DNA of 64,000 bases from Dryas octopetala (taxonomy: Eukaryota > Streptophyta > Magnoliopsida > Rosales > Rosaceae), in the NCBI GenBank assembly GCA_963921425.1, contig OY992839.1:622501-686500 (forward strand). Reading direction: 5' to 3'. Below, piece after piece: positions 17,296 to 29,555 of the stretch. The notes beneath the pieces were generated by a model. The model had not been told where the DNA came from. It did not search any database and saw only the letters and a list, made by a program, of their open reading frames with translations. The translations under genes were made by a program, and so were the position numbers. The first letter of the stretch is position 1; every line of letters begins with the position of its first letter.

Positions 17296-17751
17296 GGCCT
17301 AACGCAAAATTAGATATTATGTGATCTAAAGGTTAGAATTTTATCGACATTTCTTTTTTTAGAAACAAAGTAGTTTCTCTTTTATTGCTTTGTTGGAAAT
17401 GTAAATTCACATCATGATTAGTTTGTTCAAATCTCTCTACCCCCATCTTCTTCTCCCATAGTATTTCTTCTCACGTTTGAACTTTGTTCCCCTCTGCAAC
17501 TTTTATTATCTTCATCCATGCGATTTCTTCACACATATCTTCTTTTGTTTCCATTAAAAGTGATCGAATTTACAATATCAGGAAATTCCACAAGATGATG
17601 TAGAAATAGGTGTTCCCTACTTTGAAAAACCGAATGGCAAAGGGTCAATGGAAAGTTCATACAACCTAATTTGGGTTAAAACTTGTCTCTCATTACAAAT
17701 AAATCGTTGTATGATTTCGAATGTTTGTTGTATTGGATGATGGATCTATAT

Positions 17752-18012
17752 TGGATAAAAAATCTCATCATCGACATGCTGTATCCGACTTTTCATGGAA
17801 AAGCAATGAATCACATATTAGCCACTAGGCCCATTACTCAAGTACGAAACTACTAAAGAACATAAATAAAAGAAAATTACTTGATAAAATAGATGGGCAC
17901 GTCTCTCTTTCGAGCTTCCACGAAAGCTTCTTCACCCCATGGATACCAATCAACATTGCAAACATAGTCAAATTGCCCACTTTAGGTCGCAGATTGAGTA
18001 CATTAAAGAAAA
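17752..18012 (-). pseudogene. Captured fragment of the DUF255 gene (exons 2-3 with introns)
   Basis: About 260 bp match 7620-7890 of the DUF255 gene on the same strand, including the end of intron 1, exon 2, intron 2, the 22-bp exon 3 and part of intron 3. Exon 2 still reads [11 protein letters not shown] before it breaks. The copy is dead: the acceptor AG before exon 2 has become AT, exon 2 carries an extra base near its end, and exon 3 is rearranged after GGATACAGCA. Because introns are retained, this is a DNA-level duplication and not a retrocopy. It lies between the direct repeats at 16390-17295 and 18200-18905. Confidence 0.88.
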
Positions 18013-18199
18013 ACTGGTTGCCCTCGTTAAGGAAGACATATCAGCCTGTGGGTTCACGGGTTATTTTTCTTTTTGTTTTTTCATGGTTTATTTTTTATAA
18101 TTAATGAATTAACATTTTTTGCTTGTAATTTTGGTTTTCTTTAAAAGTTTTTTATTATTTTTTAAATAACAATGGTAAACCGTAAATGAGTAGTGTTTA

Positions 18200-18905
18200 G
18201 TTTGAACTTATTTCGTGCTCGTGCTTAGTTTGGACTTATTTCGTGTTCTTAATGCATTTGGCCCGTGCCATACTCAAAGTCATTTTAAGTGATTGTTTTA
18301 CTTGATTTGACGTTATTAGCATTGTATGTATTACACAACCAAAGTTATTTTGTATATTTGAGTTTTGCTATAAAACCTTATTATGTGGCAAACCCAAATA
18401 AGTTTATAGTTTTTTTTTTTTTGGGCTGGGAAGGGATGTGATAAGCTTATTGTGAATGTGTTTTGTTTTTTTTAATTAGGCTTGAAAAATACCTTATCAA
18501 TTAAGGAAAAGGTTGGACGATCTTTTATTTTCTTAAATAAAAGGAAAATTTGAAAAGTTTTAACGATTTTTGTTCTTTTCCAAAAACAAAAGGAGATTAA
18601 AAGGGATGTAAAACCAAAACTAGTGAGGCCTTTACTCAAAAGCAGATCTAACGCAAGCGTGATATTTGCCTCCCCTTTGCTAACTAATCGCCTCGACTCG
18701 ATTCGGCTTAACTTGATTTCTCTCAACTCGACTCGACTTATCTCGATTTAGCTAAGCTTGACTCGACTTCTCCTAGGAGCTCGGCTCGACTAGATTAGTA
18801 AATAATTGTAGTCTATTATAGATGCACGCTACTCTACTAGTTAAACTTAAATATTTTTTTTATCTTACTTGATCTCTAGGGAGAAAAACTCAATCATGTT
18901 CTCTT
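18200..18905. repeat. Right arm of a diverged direct repeat flanking a captured gene fragment
   Basis: This is colinear with 16390-17295, in the same orientation, with strong divergence. It also contains a TCGACTCG-rich stretch at about 18690-18790. The interval between the arms (17296-18199) carries the DUF255 fragment. Confidence 0.6.
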
Positions 18906-20154
18906 ATATAATTGATTATGACAATATTGGTATCCCTCGTTGTTTAGTTTGTAGCACTCTAAAGTGAATATTTTATAAACTTTGCACACCGACAATGTGG
19001 AGTGACATGAATTGAATGTGAGTGGCATAACACTAGTCATTGATTTTATATAAGATTCCATGTAATTCATTCACTCTCTACCAAAAAGGAAGAAGAAGGT
19101 AAGTAGATTGATTATGCAATGACTTTCCCTTGACCTCTCTTTCCATTAAATCTCAAATCTCATCATTAATATGAAACATCGTTTCACCGTCTAACAATCG
19201 TGGTGCATTTAAAACAACCTATAAACAGAAATGAAAAGTAATGGTTGACAACACTTTAAAAGGATGGATATTTCCACTCATAAGTTGTCTTTAGCGACGA
19301 CATATTGAATATATAAATGCATGATATAATCCCAATAATTGAGACGAGTGATTATTCAATATTCATCTTGCAAATTGTAAGCTAGATTTTAGCGCCAATT
19401 TGTTTTTGGTAGCAACACTTAGAGTCTAAAGCTTCCGACCACACGTCGTACGATACAAAATTACAAATACTAATTGTTTGTTGGGTCTGTAGTCTTGAGC
19501 TAACTATAAAATGCTCACTGGCTGGGTTGGTTGGCTGCATGGCTCAGGAAAAAACAAGCCAATCAGGCAATCACAAAGCTGTTTCACACTTTCACGCCAA
19601 ATCTAAAATGACAGTTTCGTCCCCACCATACACTGCCACATCGATCCCCACTTTCGTCACATCCCCATGTCTGAAGACTCTGAACCCCCAAGGGCCGCCA
19701 CGTAATTTCCAATGTCCACAACGTCGGTTCCAAAAACAAAAGCCAACCCTTTCCAGGTGCGCTTTATTTGGCAGGTTTGGGAAAACACACAGTCCAAGCG
19801 TTTCAAAAACAAAACAAAAAAAAAAAAATGTGAGAGAGAGAGAGGGTGAGTGAGAGAGTGAGAGAGAGTGTGTGTGTGTGTGTGAAGCCAAAAAGGCCAA
19901 AATACCAGACCGTACGGATACGGTCTCTTTTAGAGAGAAAGAAAGCGCAGGCCTTCTCTCTCCATTACTGTGAAACCGTCTCTCTCTATCTTCTCTTGGC
20001 TACTCTATCCCACTTCCATCGAGCTCTCCGATCCTTCTAGGGCACTCTAGAAGGGTTGTGGAAATCGTGTACAGCCTTCCCTTTTTCGCTTTCCTCCTCT
20101 CGCAACAGTAGCTGGGGGTGTACAGAGAGACCCAATACGAGACCCGTTTCTTTC
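18906..20154. other. Spacer, promoter and 5' UTR of the CCCH gene
   Basis: No gene was recognised. From about 19830 there are (GA)n and (GT)n microsatellites, and then CT-rich sequence (19930-20110) typical of plant 5' UTRs leads to the start codon at 20155. Confidence 0.5.
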
Positions 20155-23100
20155 ATGGAGTTGTACGGACGAAGCCCCGCCAGAAATGGGTCCAACCCGG
20201 AATGGAGCTCCGGAGCTGCCGAGACCGGCCTCGAAGGTACTCCGTTACTTGCCCCGCCTACCAATTTTATTTCGTTTGAGTTCGATTTGGGCAATTTGGT
20301 AAAATGGGTTTTCTAGGGTTTTGTGTTCTTTCGGTAATGTGGGGGTTTGATTAGGGTTTTGTTGTGATTTGGGTTTGGTTTTTGGGGTGAATTGCAGAAC
20401 AAATGTGGCAATTGGGGCTGACAAATAGCGAATCGTACCCGGAGCGACCCAGCGTTCCCAACTGTGTCTACTACATGCGAACTGGGTTCTGTGGATATGG
20501 TATTCGGTGCCGGTACAACCATCCTCGTGACCGTGCTGCGGTAAATCCTTGTTGGTTGTAAATTATTTGCTTTAAAAACGGTTAATGAGCTTTTTCAATG
20601 TTGCTTTAATGTGGGTTTTTGATATGTGTACGAGTAAGCTTATAGGTGCTTGACTTCAATAGGAATGTAGGTTGTTTTGATTTTTCATAAGTTTGAGTGT
20701 TTCGGCATAGATAGCTTGTTGCCCCTTTGTCCGAAACTGGATGATTGTTTGTTTGCTGAGAAAGATGAGGAAGAGAAAAGGGGATAAAATTTTGAATTAT
20801 GTGTTTTTTTTATTATACCTAATGTTTATTTGATAAAAATATTAGGCCTAAGATTTGTGTTTATCAATAACTGAAATGATCTTATTTGAGAATCTGGTTA
20901 TCTTTTATGATTTGGGTTTAATGCGAGAATCAGGTTGTGGCAGCTGTAAGAGCTACAGGGGACTACCCAGAGCGAGTTGGGGAACCTGTATGTCAGGTAT
21001 GCTGTAGTTTGTGATCTATTGTAGGCTTTGAGCATATGAAATCACAATGTAGATCTGGAAACTTTGCTACAATTTTGTCTATTGCTTATTTATTTGTTTG
21101 GATTTTGAAGTTTGATGTTCAATTATGGCATTTGTTGCTTAATGTGCAGTATTATTTAAAGACTGGGACCTGTAAATTTGGTGCGTCCTGCAAGTTCCAC
21201 CATCCGAAACATGGAGGTGGATCCTTGAGCCGTGCTCCACTAAATATTTATGGATACCCGTTACGACCGGTTAGAGTTTCCTCTCTTCTTATTCCCTCTC
21301 TCTGTCTCTCTTTCTCTCTTGTCTCTTTCTCTGTCCCTCTCTCTGTCTCTCTCTCTCTGTCTCTCTGTCTCTCTCTCTCTCAATACACATGTACATGTGT
21401 GTGTAGAATTTTGAGCAATTGTTGGTATAAATGGCTTACATTTTTTAAATATAACAGGGTGAGAATGAATGCTCCTACTATTTGAAAACGGGGCAATGCA
21501 AATTTGGTATAACCTGTAAATTCCACCACCCACAACCTGCTGGAACAACAATACCGGCTTCTGCACCCCAATTTTATCCATCGGTGCAGTCTCCTTCTGT
21601 TCCTATTCCAGAACAATTTGGAGGGGCATCCACTGGTTTGAGGGTGGCTAGGCCTCCACTATTACCTGGTTCATATGTGCAAGGGGCTTATGGTCCTGTT
21701 TTGATTCCTCCAGGAGTTGTTCCTATCCCGGGTTGGAATCCTTATTCGGTATGATAAAAACTTATTCAGGTTAAGATTTGTTTGATATTTCTTACTTATA
21801 CGTAATTGGTTTACTTGGTGCAGGCACCTCTAAGCCCTGTACTATCTCCTGGAGCTCAACCCACAGTTGGAGCAACTTCTTTGTATGGAGTTGCACAGAT
21901 TTCTTCTCCCACAAATGCACTTGCAAGACCTTATACCTCTGTACCCTCTTCTGTTGGCCCTTCTAGCAGCAGCCCGAATGAACATGCCTTCCCAGAGAGG
22001 CCTGGTGAACCTGAATGCCAGTATTATCTGAAAACTGGGGACTGTAAATTTGGACCATCCTGTCGGTTTCATCATCCTCGGGATCGGGTTGCACCAAGGA
22101 CAAATTGTCTCCTTAGTCCAATTGGTCTTCCACTCCGCCCGGTATGAAAAGTTGTTGTCTTTTTTTCTTTTGAGTCTTTAAATTATAACTTTTCAATATT
22201 AGAAGTTATTGAACTCTTACTCACTTGGTTATCGAATTTGATAGACCCAGCAATCGTTTTTTTCTACTTATTGATTAAACAGTAAGTTCTCTTGTTAGGG
22301 GATTGTGGAATATTGGTAGCGCATTTATAATTATGCATAATTGACTTCCTTGGTAAGATGATATTCATAAAATTGGGCAGCCAAATAAAGGCTGTCATGT
22401 TATGTACTTTTCCTAAAGTAAAATAGGTTAGGTAAGCATGTATTTGATTTTGGATGGTTCTGCAGTTTTAGGTAGGGATGCTATTTCACCTTGGCCTCTT
22501 TAGCAGAACCTTCTTTTATAATGGATATATTATGTGCAAGAGTCTGTTTCATTGAGTGCTGGTGAAGTTGATGCTCGCTGTTGTATGAATCTGATTGATC
22601 ATTGGTGTAAGTCCAGTTGCATGGTTCATTTAGGAATTTGTAGTTAATGTTTTGTGTAATTCAATATCAATGTTGGAAACAGACGATATGGTAACATATT
22701 ATATTGTAACTCACAAACCAATTTTGCCTCTGGTTGGTGAAAATACCATAACCAAATGGTTGTCTATCCACTAGGTTTTTTTATCATTATTATTTTGTAA
22801 AATTTGTTTTGCCTCTTTGTATCAAAAGCATGATTGTGCGGCTACACAGTTTTAATGTTTTTTGCCCAATAGTGTTTTATGCCTCTATGTTGATGACTAT
22901 GAGCATTAATATCAGACATGATGACAGTATGTATTCATTAACTTGTGAATTGTGCAATCTTCTTTTTCTATTTAGTTACCTTGTTTTAGATCTATTCTTC
23001 CCATTCATGCCACCGGGCAGCTAGCATATTACTCTTTCCTATTGAGATTTCCTTAATGTTGAGAATGTAGTGCTGGAAAAGTTACAAGTGCTTGTGTTTG

Positions 23101-23541
23101 CGAGTTTTATTTTTAATTAATTTCATATTTGAAAAACAGGGGGTGCAACCTTGTACATTCTACCTGCAAAATGGGCATTGCAAGTTTGGATCTACATGCA
23201 AATTCGATCATCCAATGGGGACCGTGAGGTACAGCCCCTCAGCTTCATCTCTTGTTGATATGCCCATTGCTCCATACCCAGTTGGGTCTTTGCTGGCTAC
23301 CCTGGCTCCTTCATCCTCATCTTCGGAGCTACGGCCTGAACTAATTTCTGGTTCCAAAAAGGAAACTTATTCAACTAGGATGCCTTCTTCTGGGAACACC
23401 TCAAGTAGTTCAGTTGGATTGATTTTTTCTCAGAGTGGGTCGGTTTCACTGTCTGATGTGCAACTGCCAAGTCAGACTTCTGTCCCTTTAAGCAATAGCA
23501 GAAGTACAAGACAAGGCAGCGAGGTTCGTCGCTCGAGTTAA
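20155..23541 (+). CDS. Five-finger CCCH zinc-finger protein (ZFN-like, AtC3H32 type)
   Basis: Seven exons join in frame to 472 aa: 20155-20236, 20398-20540, 20934-20996, 21150-21269, 21458-21748, 21824-22141, 23140-23541. The start gives [19 protein letters not shown], typical of the family. Five C-x8-C-x5-C-x3-H fingers are present at about residues 50-69, 95-114, 141-160, 298-317 and 344-363, each with the K(F/Y)G and (F/Y)xHP signature. Between fingers 3 and 4 lies a Pro/Gly/Ser-rich linker. The C-terminus after finger 5 is Ser-rich. Such proteins bind RNA or DNA and act in RNA metabolism or gene regulation; the specific target here is unknown. The closest Arabidopsis protein I recall is At2g47850 (AtC3H32). 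All introns are GT-AG and intron 6 is about 1 kb. No finger residue is missing. Confidence 0.95.
21290..21382. repeat. CT-rich microsatellite in CCCH-gene intron 4
   Basis: Irregular TCTCTCTGTC and TCTCTCTCTC runs lie between exons 4 and 5 of the CCCH gene, followed by a short GT run. It may be length-variable. Confidence 0.8.
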
Positions 23542-24199
23542 TGTAATACCCAAAAGTAACTCTTCATCATCTCCCGGGTGCGGTTTCACCAGCCTCCTCT
23601 TTCTGTTTATAGATTTCAGTAAATGTGTAATGGTCAATTGTGCAAAGGTTTCATATTTCAGTCATGGTCTTGTCAACCAATTCTGTTTAGCCCACACTAG
23701 GACGGACGCAATTGATGCTTGTGTCATCTATATACAGCAATCAATATGATTCCAAATAAGCTGCAATATCAAATCCCATATGTACTTATCTCTTTCAAGT
23801 AATTATAGTAGAGAGCAATAGCAATCAAATGAAGTAAGCCTGCAATTTTCCCCTCAACTTTGAAGCTTGTATGTGATCTTTATCATTTATGCAATTATTT
23901 GTGTCACTAGTTTGTTTCGCTTGTCACAGCTATCTTTTATGCTTTTCTTTTGCCATATTTGTGTCTTAGTCTCTGTTCAATTTATGATAATCTGGAGTCC
24001 AAACTCCAATCCGTGAAGTTTTGTCGTTGGATAAATGAAATCTTGAAGTTGGCCCACGTGGCAAGATAGGTTACATTAGGACCAACAAAACTTTCATACC
24101 ATGAGTGCATGCACGGATGCACCTTTTGGTCCTATTCGACTGAAATTATTATTCTTTTTTTTTTTTTTCCATTTATAACCCATTCCATGATTTCCATCC
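23542..24199. other. 3' UTR of the CCCH gene and spacer
   Basis: The first few hundred bases are the likely 3' UTR of the CCCH gene. Nothing else recognisable was found before the target duplication of the element at 24209. Confidence 0.5.
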
Positions 24200-24208
24200 T
24201 TATTGTAA

Positions 24209-25140
24209 GAGAAATTTTATACATACCCAACATTCTTCTTATTTTACCTAACAACATTTTTAATCATGAATGGACAATTATGTCCCATGATAAAATGACC
24301 ATTGCGGACAAATGCAACTTAAAAAAAATAACTTTGTTTATTTCTATACCCAACATTATATCTTCATCTTCAACCTCTTCCATAATCAAACTTCAATTCT
24401 AACAAAAATTTTGACTTCATATTATCCAATCAAGTGTTTTAACCCAAAATAAAGGGTCAAATCATTATTTTCGAGGCTCCAAATAAAGTATTTGTGCCAA
24501 TTGTTTGCATTTTTTCGTGGTATTAAAGGCTTGAGCAAATCTGGGTTTGCACAGTGGTTGGTGAACCAGTGTTGAATATTTGCATTATGTTTGGTAGGTG
24601 CCTGTTGAACATTTGTATTTTATTCGGCAGGTGTCCACCGAATAGTGTAAAAATTTCTAAAATTATCATACAACTATCTGTCAGTGGGCACTTGCAGAAC
24701 ATTTTATCATTATTCGGTGGGCACCTGCCGAATATAATGCAAATGTTCGGCAGGTGCCTACCGAACATAATGCAAATGTTCGACACTGATTCACCGAACA
24801 CTGTGCGAACTCAAATTCGTTCATGACTTTCAGAACACAAAAACGTTTGTAGACAACTCACATTTGAAGGCTCTCAAACGACGATTTGACTCTTTATTCT
24901 TCAAAACAATCTTGATTGGATGATATGAGGAAAAAAATTAATTTAGGGTTTGAAGTTTAGTTATGAGAGTGAGGTTGAAGGTAAGTTTGGGAGGGAGAGA
25001 GGTTGTGTATTATTAATAAGGGTATGATAATAATTTAGATTGGGTAAAATGAGAAAATATTAATTTTAAAAAAGTGATGGTCAGGTAAATTGAGAAGTTG
25101 GGTAAAATAAAAAAAATGTTGGGAATGTATATAATTTCCC
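24209..25140. mobile_element. Non-autonomous Mutator-like TIR element
   Basis: Perfect 9-bp direct repeats TTATTGTAA flank the element at 24200-24208 and 25141-25149. The ends are inverted repeats: the left reads GAGAAATTTTATACATACCC and the right, reverse-complemented, reads GGGAAATTATATACATTCCC. The similarity continues for about 45 bp to the word TTATTTTACC(T/C)AAC. A 9-bp target duplication with ~45-bp TIRs starting with G fits Mutator-like elements. At 932 bp there is no transposase, so it would be non-autonomous. The interior holds a long hairpin (24533-24819). Confidence 0.88.
24533..24819. repeat. Long imperfect hairpin inside the Mutator-like element
   Basis: The arm at 24533-24658 pairs with the arm at 24697-24819 around a ~38-bp loop. 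Each arm itself repeats the short palindrome TTCGGCAGGTGCC...CCGAA with ATAATGCAAATG spacers. If transcribed, it would fold into a ~125-bp double-stranded RNA. Open frames on both strands (PN-ICI-FGR repeats) arise from this symmetry and are not considered genes. Confidence 0.88.
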
Positions 25141-25149
25141 TTATTGTAA

Positions 25150-28082
25150 CCTTGTACTTCTGAGTTCTGACCAATAAAAATCTTCAGCAAAAGAAAATAA
25201 TTCACAATATTTACCAATAATTGGTGATGTGGGGCCTCTGCTTTATTGAACATGTCGGCCAGTGAAATAGTTTCATTAACGAAACTCATACTGAGACTTT
25301 AGAGTATCTGAAGTCTGCTATTTGAATTTGTGTCTGCAGCTGTTTGCTCTTCTTGAAATTGAAGAGGTGGTGACAGTGGTCAAGTCTTTTTGGGTAAGAT
25401 AAAGGCAATAATGGTCAAGAACCCCGTCATGCATTAATTACTTGAGCGAGTAAACTGGGCCGAACCATACTGACCCAACTTGACGGGTTTGAACCCGAGA
25501 TTGAGATGAAGGGCCAGGCCCAAGCGAATCTCTTGCCCAAGTTGGAACTTGAAAAAAAAAAAAAAAAAAAAAAGCTTTATTTAGGGTGATTCTCTAAACA
25601 CCTAATTTCTTTAGACACACGTCCTTAAATTTTGAAATTATGAGATTTTGGTCCAACAATGACTATCTTGGTCTTTAGCTTTTCTTTACCTTCCTTATTG
25701 TAAAGTTTGTTTGAATGAAATTTGCTTGTGATAGTTAATGGAATTCTAAGCTGTCATCATTGACATTATGGTAAAACCCAGGTTAAAAATGGTGCTCGTT
25801 TACCACATTGAACAAAAGTAGCAAATATGCCAAATAGCTTCACTTTAACCTCTTTTGGGTCACTTTAATCCTAGAAAATCAACTTATTATGAGCTGTTAT
25901 GTTAAGACTTAAGAATAGCATCCTTTACCGTTCTGATTTTTTTCTTTTTTTTGTGTGCCAATCTTGTGTTTATGTCCAAAATAACCTCACATTGATCACT
26001 CATTATTTAGTGGGTAGCATGATAAGTCAAAGGGAATAAATGTTATTGAAATGGAAAAAAATTCCAGGATTTTATGACTTTCGATCAATACAATCGTTAA
26101 TATTAATCCAAGCAGCATTATGATCCACCGACCCACCCACCCACCCACACGTTCGATCAGTACAAATGCCATGCTTGCTGCACATACAATCATTAATTCT
26201 CCACAAGTATTTAAAATTGTGGGCTTTTTTTGCCCTAAATAATCAGTGGCACACCCTTCTACTCACCTGCAATAATGATTCAAAGTCTCTTTCACCCTCA
26301 TGGGTCACAACACAAAGACACCCTTTTGGCTCACATAGAAAGATCCAAGCTCTTAAAATCTGATGACAACTTTTCTTGAGCTACATGGTTCACAAGTTGT
26401 CTAAAATATATGGAAATTAAACTAATGAATAAGATTCCCAATGCATAGCTCATCACCTAGCTAGGTCCACTTATATGCTAAACCAAAAGGTGAAAACTTG
26501 ATGAGGCAGCTGTAGACTGCAGTGGCAACTCCAGCATTCCATAAACAATGCCATTTTTATAATCTGGGGCAAGTTCCACATATAATTGATTCTTCAAGCT
26601 GCAGTTTCATTATTATTCTCAGAGTTTATAAAACTATATATATATATTATGACATTTTGATTAGCCAACAACACAAACAAAGACTATAATAACAGTGTGA
26701 AGATAGAGGTGCAACAGCTTTAAACTTCCTGATACAACTTCTTTTCATAATTTAAAATCACTTTTCACAACCCTTTTCAAGAAACACCAAACAGGTCAGA
26801 AGTGGGCTTTTTTTTTTTTTTTTTTTTTTTTTGTAGTATAAACAATCATGTTGAACCAAACAGGTAAGAGGTACCCTAGTTCTTTTCTCTGCTCAAATGC
26901 CTCAAGACCACAGTGTGTTACTCAGTTACTCTGTTCAGAAAGAAAGAATCCAATTCTTTTTCTTTTTTTCTTTTTTTTTGGGTTGCAAGGTTAAATGAAT
27001 GGAATGATATCTGATTACAAAACGTACTGGTGGGTTCATCCAGCAACACAAAAGAAAGAATTGATGGGTTCATCATTACCACCTGATCGACGCAATCTTA
27101 GGCCATGATTAATCCCACAGTTGTCACACTTAAGAGCACTGACCACATATGTATGTATTTTGCTAATACAAGTAAAATTTAATGGGAGAATGTGTGGAAA
27201 GGCTATGTGCTATAATTTTAATGATTTCTACTACGAACATGTATAACATAATAGATTTAGTAATTTATAAATTTATATTTTAGTATGTAAAAGTAAACCC
27301 ATCAAAATTAAATAACTAAAAATATATTTGTATGTTATATGTACTCCCGTAAACTTTTTCAATCCTAATTATTTGGATATGTAATGTCGAGGAACAACAA
27401 TAGTTGTATCATACTATCATGTTATTACAGGATGTGGGACACTAATCCAAACCAATGATGACTAATTAAATTGTTGTATGATTCTTGGCCAAAAAAAAAA
27501 ACAAATTGTTGTATGGTTATCTCAGCATGATAACATAGTACACTCGTTGAATCTAAAACTCTCTCGCCGTTGACACCATACAGAGCCTACAGATGTCAAA
27601 ATCATAGTAGCCTTGACCAGTTGAGCCTGTGACATTGTGAAACTTTCATAAAAAAGCAACAAGATACACATACAAGTACACCTCCAAACACAGATTAGAC
27701 TACAATTTTTCCCTGATAAATATAGTTTAAGTGGATGTATTGTGGTTCTCATTATAACATGTAATCCATCTCATCCTTTTAATTTCCACTTTAGTTTAGC
27801 TTTACACATAATAGAGGCTTAATTTAAGCAAAGCTTTATGTGGGTAGCTTTCACTAGCCATGATTACAACCCCCAAAAGCACTGCAAACCCCTCACGATT
27901 CCTGCAAACTCCTCAGAAAACAAAAACCATGTAAAAGAAGGTCACTCCCTCACTACCTTTCACCGAAAAGTGGCATTGCAGCTACAGTAGTTCCTTGACT
28001 TTTTGATATTAAGCTCATTATAAACACTCATTAAAGTATTTTGTTTCAAAGTCATCACCACCTCCTTTGTTCCTGCATGGAT
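25150..28082. other. AT-rich intergenic region
   Basis: There are poly-A and poly-T tracts (25555-25573, 26811-26832, 26956-26980) and a (CCCA)n run near 26130-26147. A possible 3' UTR of the small gene at 28083 lies at the right end. No coding region was recognised. The missing first exon of the NPH3 gene could lie here or in 28388-29555, but no candidate could be proven. Confidence 0.45.
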
Positions 28083-28387
28083 TCATGTGACTTTCTTCTC
28101 ACTCCAGCATTCAGAGAGGCCCTCAAACAATCTGTCAGAAAAATGAATGGTTTGTTATATATGCAACTGAAAAACTGAGATGGGTTGTTAGTGGGCAGTA
28201 CTTACATTACTGAAAGAGTGACACTTTGAACTTTGGTAGTGGGATTGGTGTTGCAGAAGTTTAAGTACTGGGAATTCTGAATAGAAGGTGTTTGAGGAAA
28301 GATGGGTGTGGTCACCATTGGTGAGTTGAAGCCTAGCATTTCAGGGAAGCGGTCGTTTCGCCCAAGTTCCAGTATAAGGCATGCCAC
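28083..28387 (-). CDS. Possible two-exon small protein (76 aa), unknown family
   Basis: Exon 1 at 28387-28206 starts with ATG (MACLILELGRNDRFPEMLGF) and ends at a strong donor GTAAGT. Exon 2 at 28131-28083 follows an acceptor ACAG, keeps the frame and ends in TGA, giving 76 aa ending in CWSEKKVT. The splice sites and the frame agreement across the intron are the only support. The product has no signal peptide, membrane segment or motif that I know. It lies upstream of, and divergent from, the NPH3 gene. It could be a chance match. Confidence 0.3.
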
Positions 28388-29555
28388 TGAATGGTAACCT
28401 TCCCCTTCTCTCTGCTAAGCTAGCTAGCTCTTAATTAATTACCTGCAATTAATGCATTTTTTGCTAGTTGCAAGCTAGAAAATTCACCACTTTCCTCCAT
28501 CAAATGTGGTGAATTTTGATCTCAAGCGACAAGCAGCACTGCTCTCTGAGAAACTAATGATAATATGTTATCCTTGATTTTGTTTTAATGGTTCAAGAAG
28601 CATTTGAAAGGCCAATGCAAGAGTAAAACACATAGAAAGCAAACCAGAAAGTGGGGCATTGAATTTCAGCTTGATTTTCTCTAGCTTTTAATCACATGGT
28701 AATTTTCAACTTAGCATTAAGGCATCAACTTGTTTGTGCCACCATTTTTTTCAGAGTTCATCATGCATCTTTTTTGGCATTTGAGTTGTCCAAAATAGGA
28801 CCTGGGCTTTCAATTGAGGTCCCCCCAAATTTATGAAAGATGACAACATTTCATAGTATACCATAAAATCTGTGACCTTACTCTCTCTGACAGTCTTAAA
28901 TCAAAACGACAATGGCACAAGGAGTGGGCTGTTTGATGTCCATATGTATTCTATACTTCACTATCAACATTTCCAACCGCAGTTAATGTCTGCAGATCAA
29001 TTATTTTTGCCCATTTACAATCTGTAGGCCCTCAAATAAGTCGTACAATTGTTCACCGAGTATGACAAACCTTCTAGCTTTGCTAAGGATAGCAACAAAT
29101 TATTCCAACCCAGCTAGTTATTTAATCCTAAGGGACCCATCTGGTGCCCTTGTGTCTTTGCCAAGTCGATGAATTGGGCAGTTTGGTTCCAATTCTAGAG
29201 CACAACAAGTTCTGTATACTTCAAATCAACTTTTCATCCTTGCCATATCTAACCTTATTGCCTGTGCAATATTCCATTCATTTTGCAATTATTGAGTCAT
29301 CAATTTTCATATCCGGGCAATTTAAATCAAATCACAAAATTACAATGGCCATAGGTTTGAGGTGTTCACTGTACATAGATTGAACTCACTACTCAATTAT
29401 GTATGTTTCAATGGATAAATATAGAAGAAGCTCCTGCAAGGTTACTGATATGTTTGTAACTATCAACATGTATGCATGCAATTCTAAATTATGACTCAGC
29501 TTTTAATTTTCTTGCATCTCTGTAAGTCCATTACAACGGAATTTTTATCTTGCAG
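28388..29555. other. Spacer or 5' part of the NPH3 gene
   Basis: The exon at 29556 begins in phase with two bases needed from an upstream exon, so a short first exon of the NPH3 gene must lie to the left. No unique ATG-plus-donor candidate stands out in this interval. Confidence 0.4.

Noticed and set aside
24523-24826. Two overlapping ~90-aa frames with repeated NICIMFGR-like words on opposite strands
   Set aside because: They are the two sides of one hairpin inside a transposon, and their similarity to each other is due to the inverted repeat.
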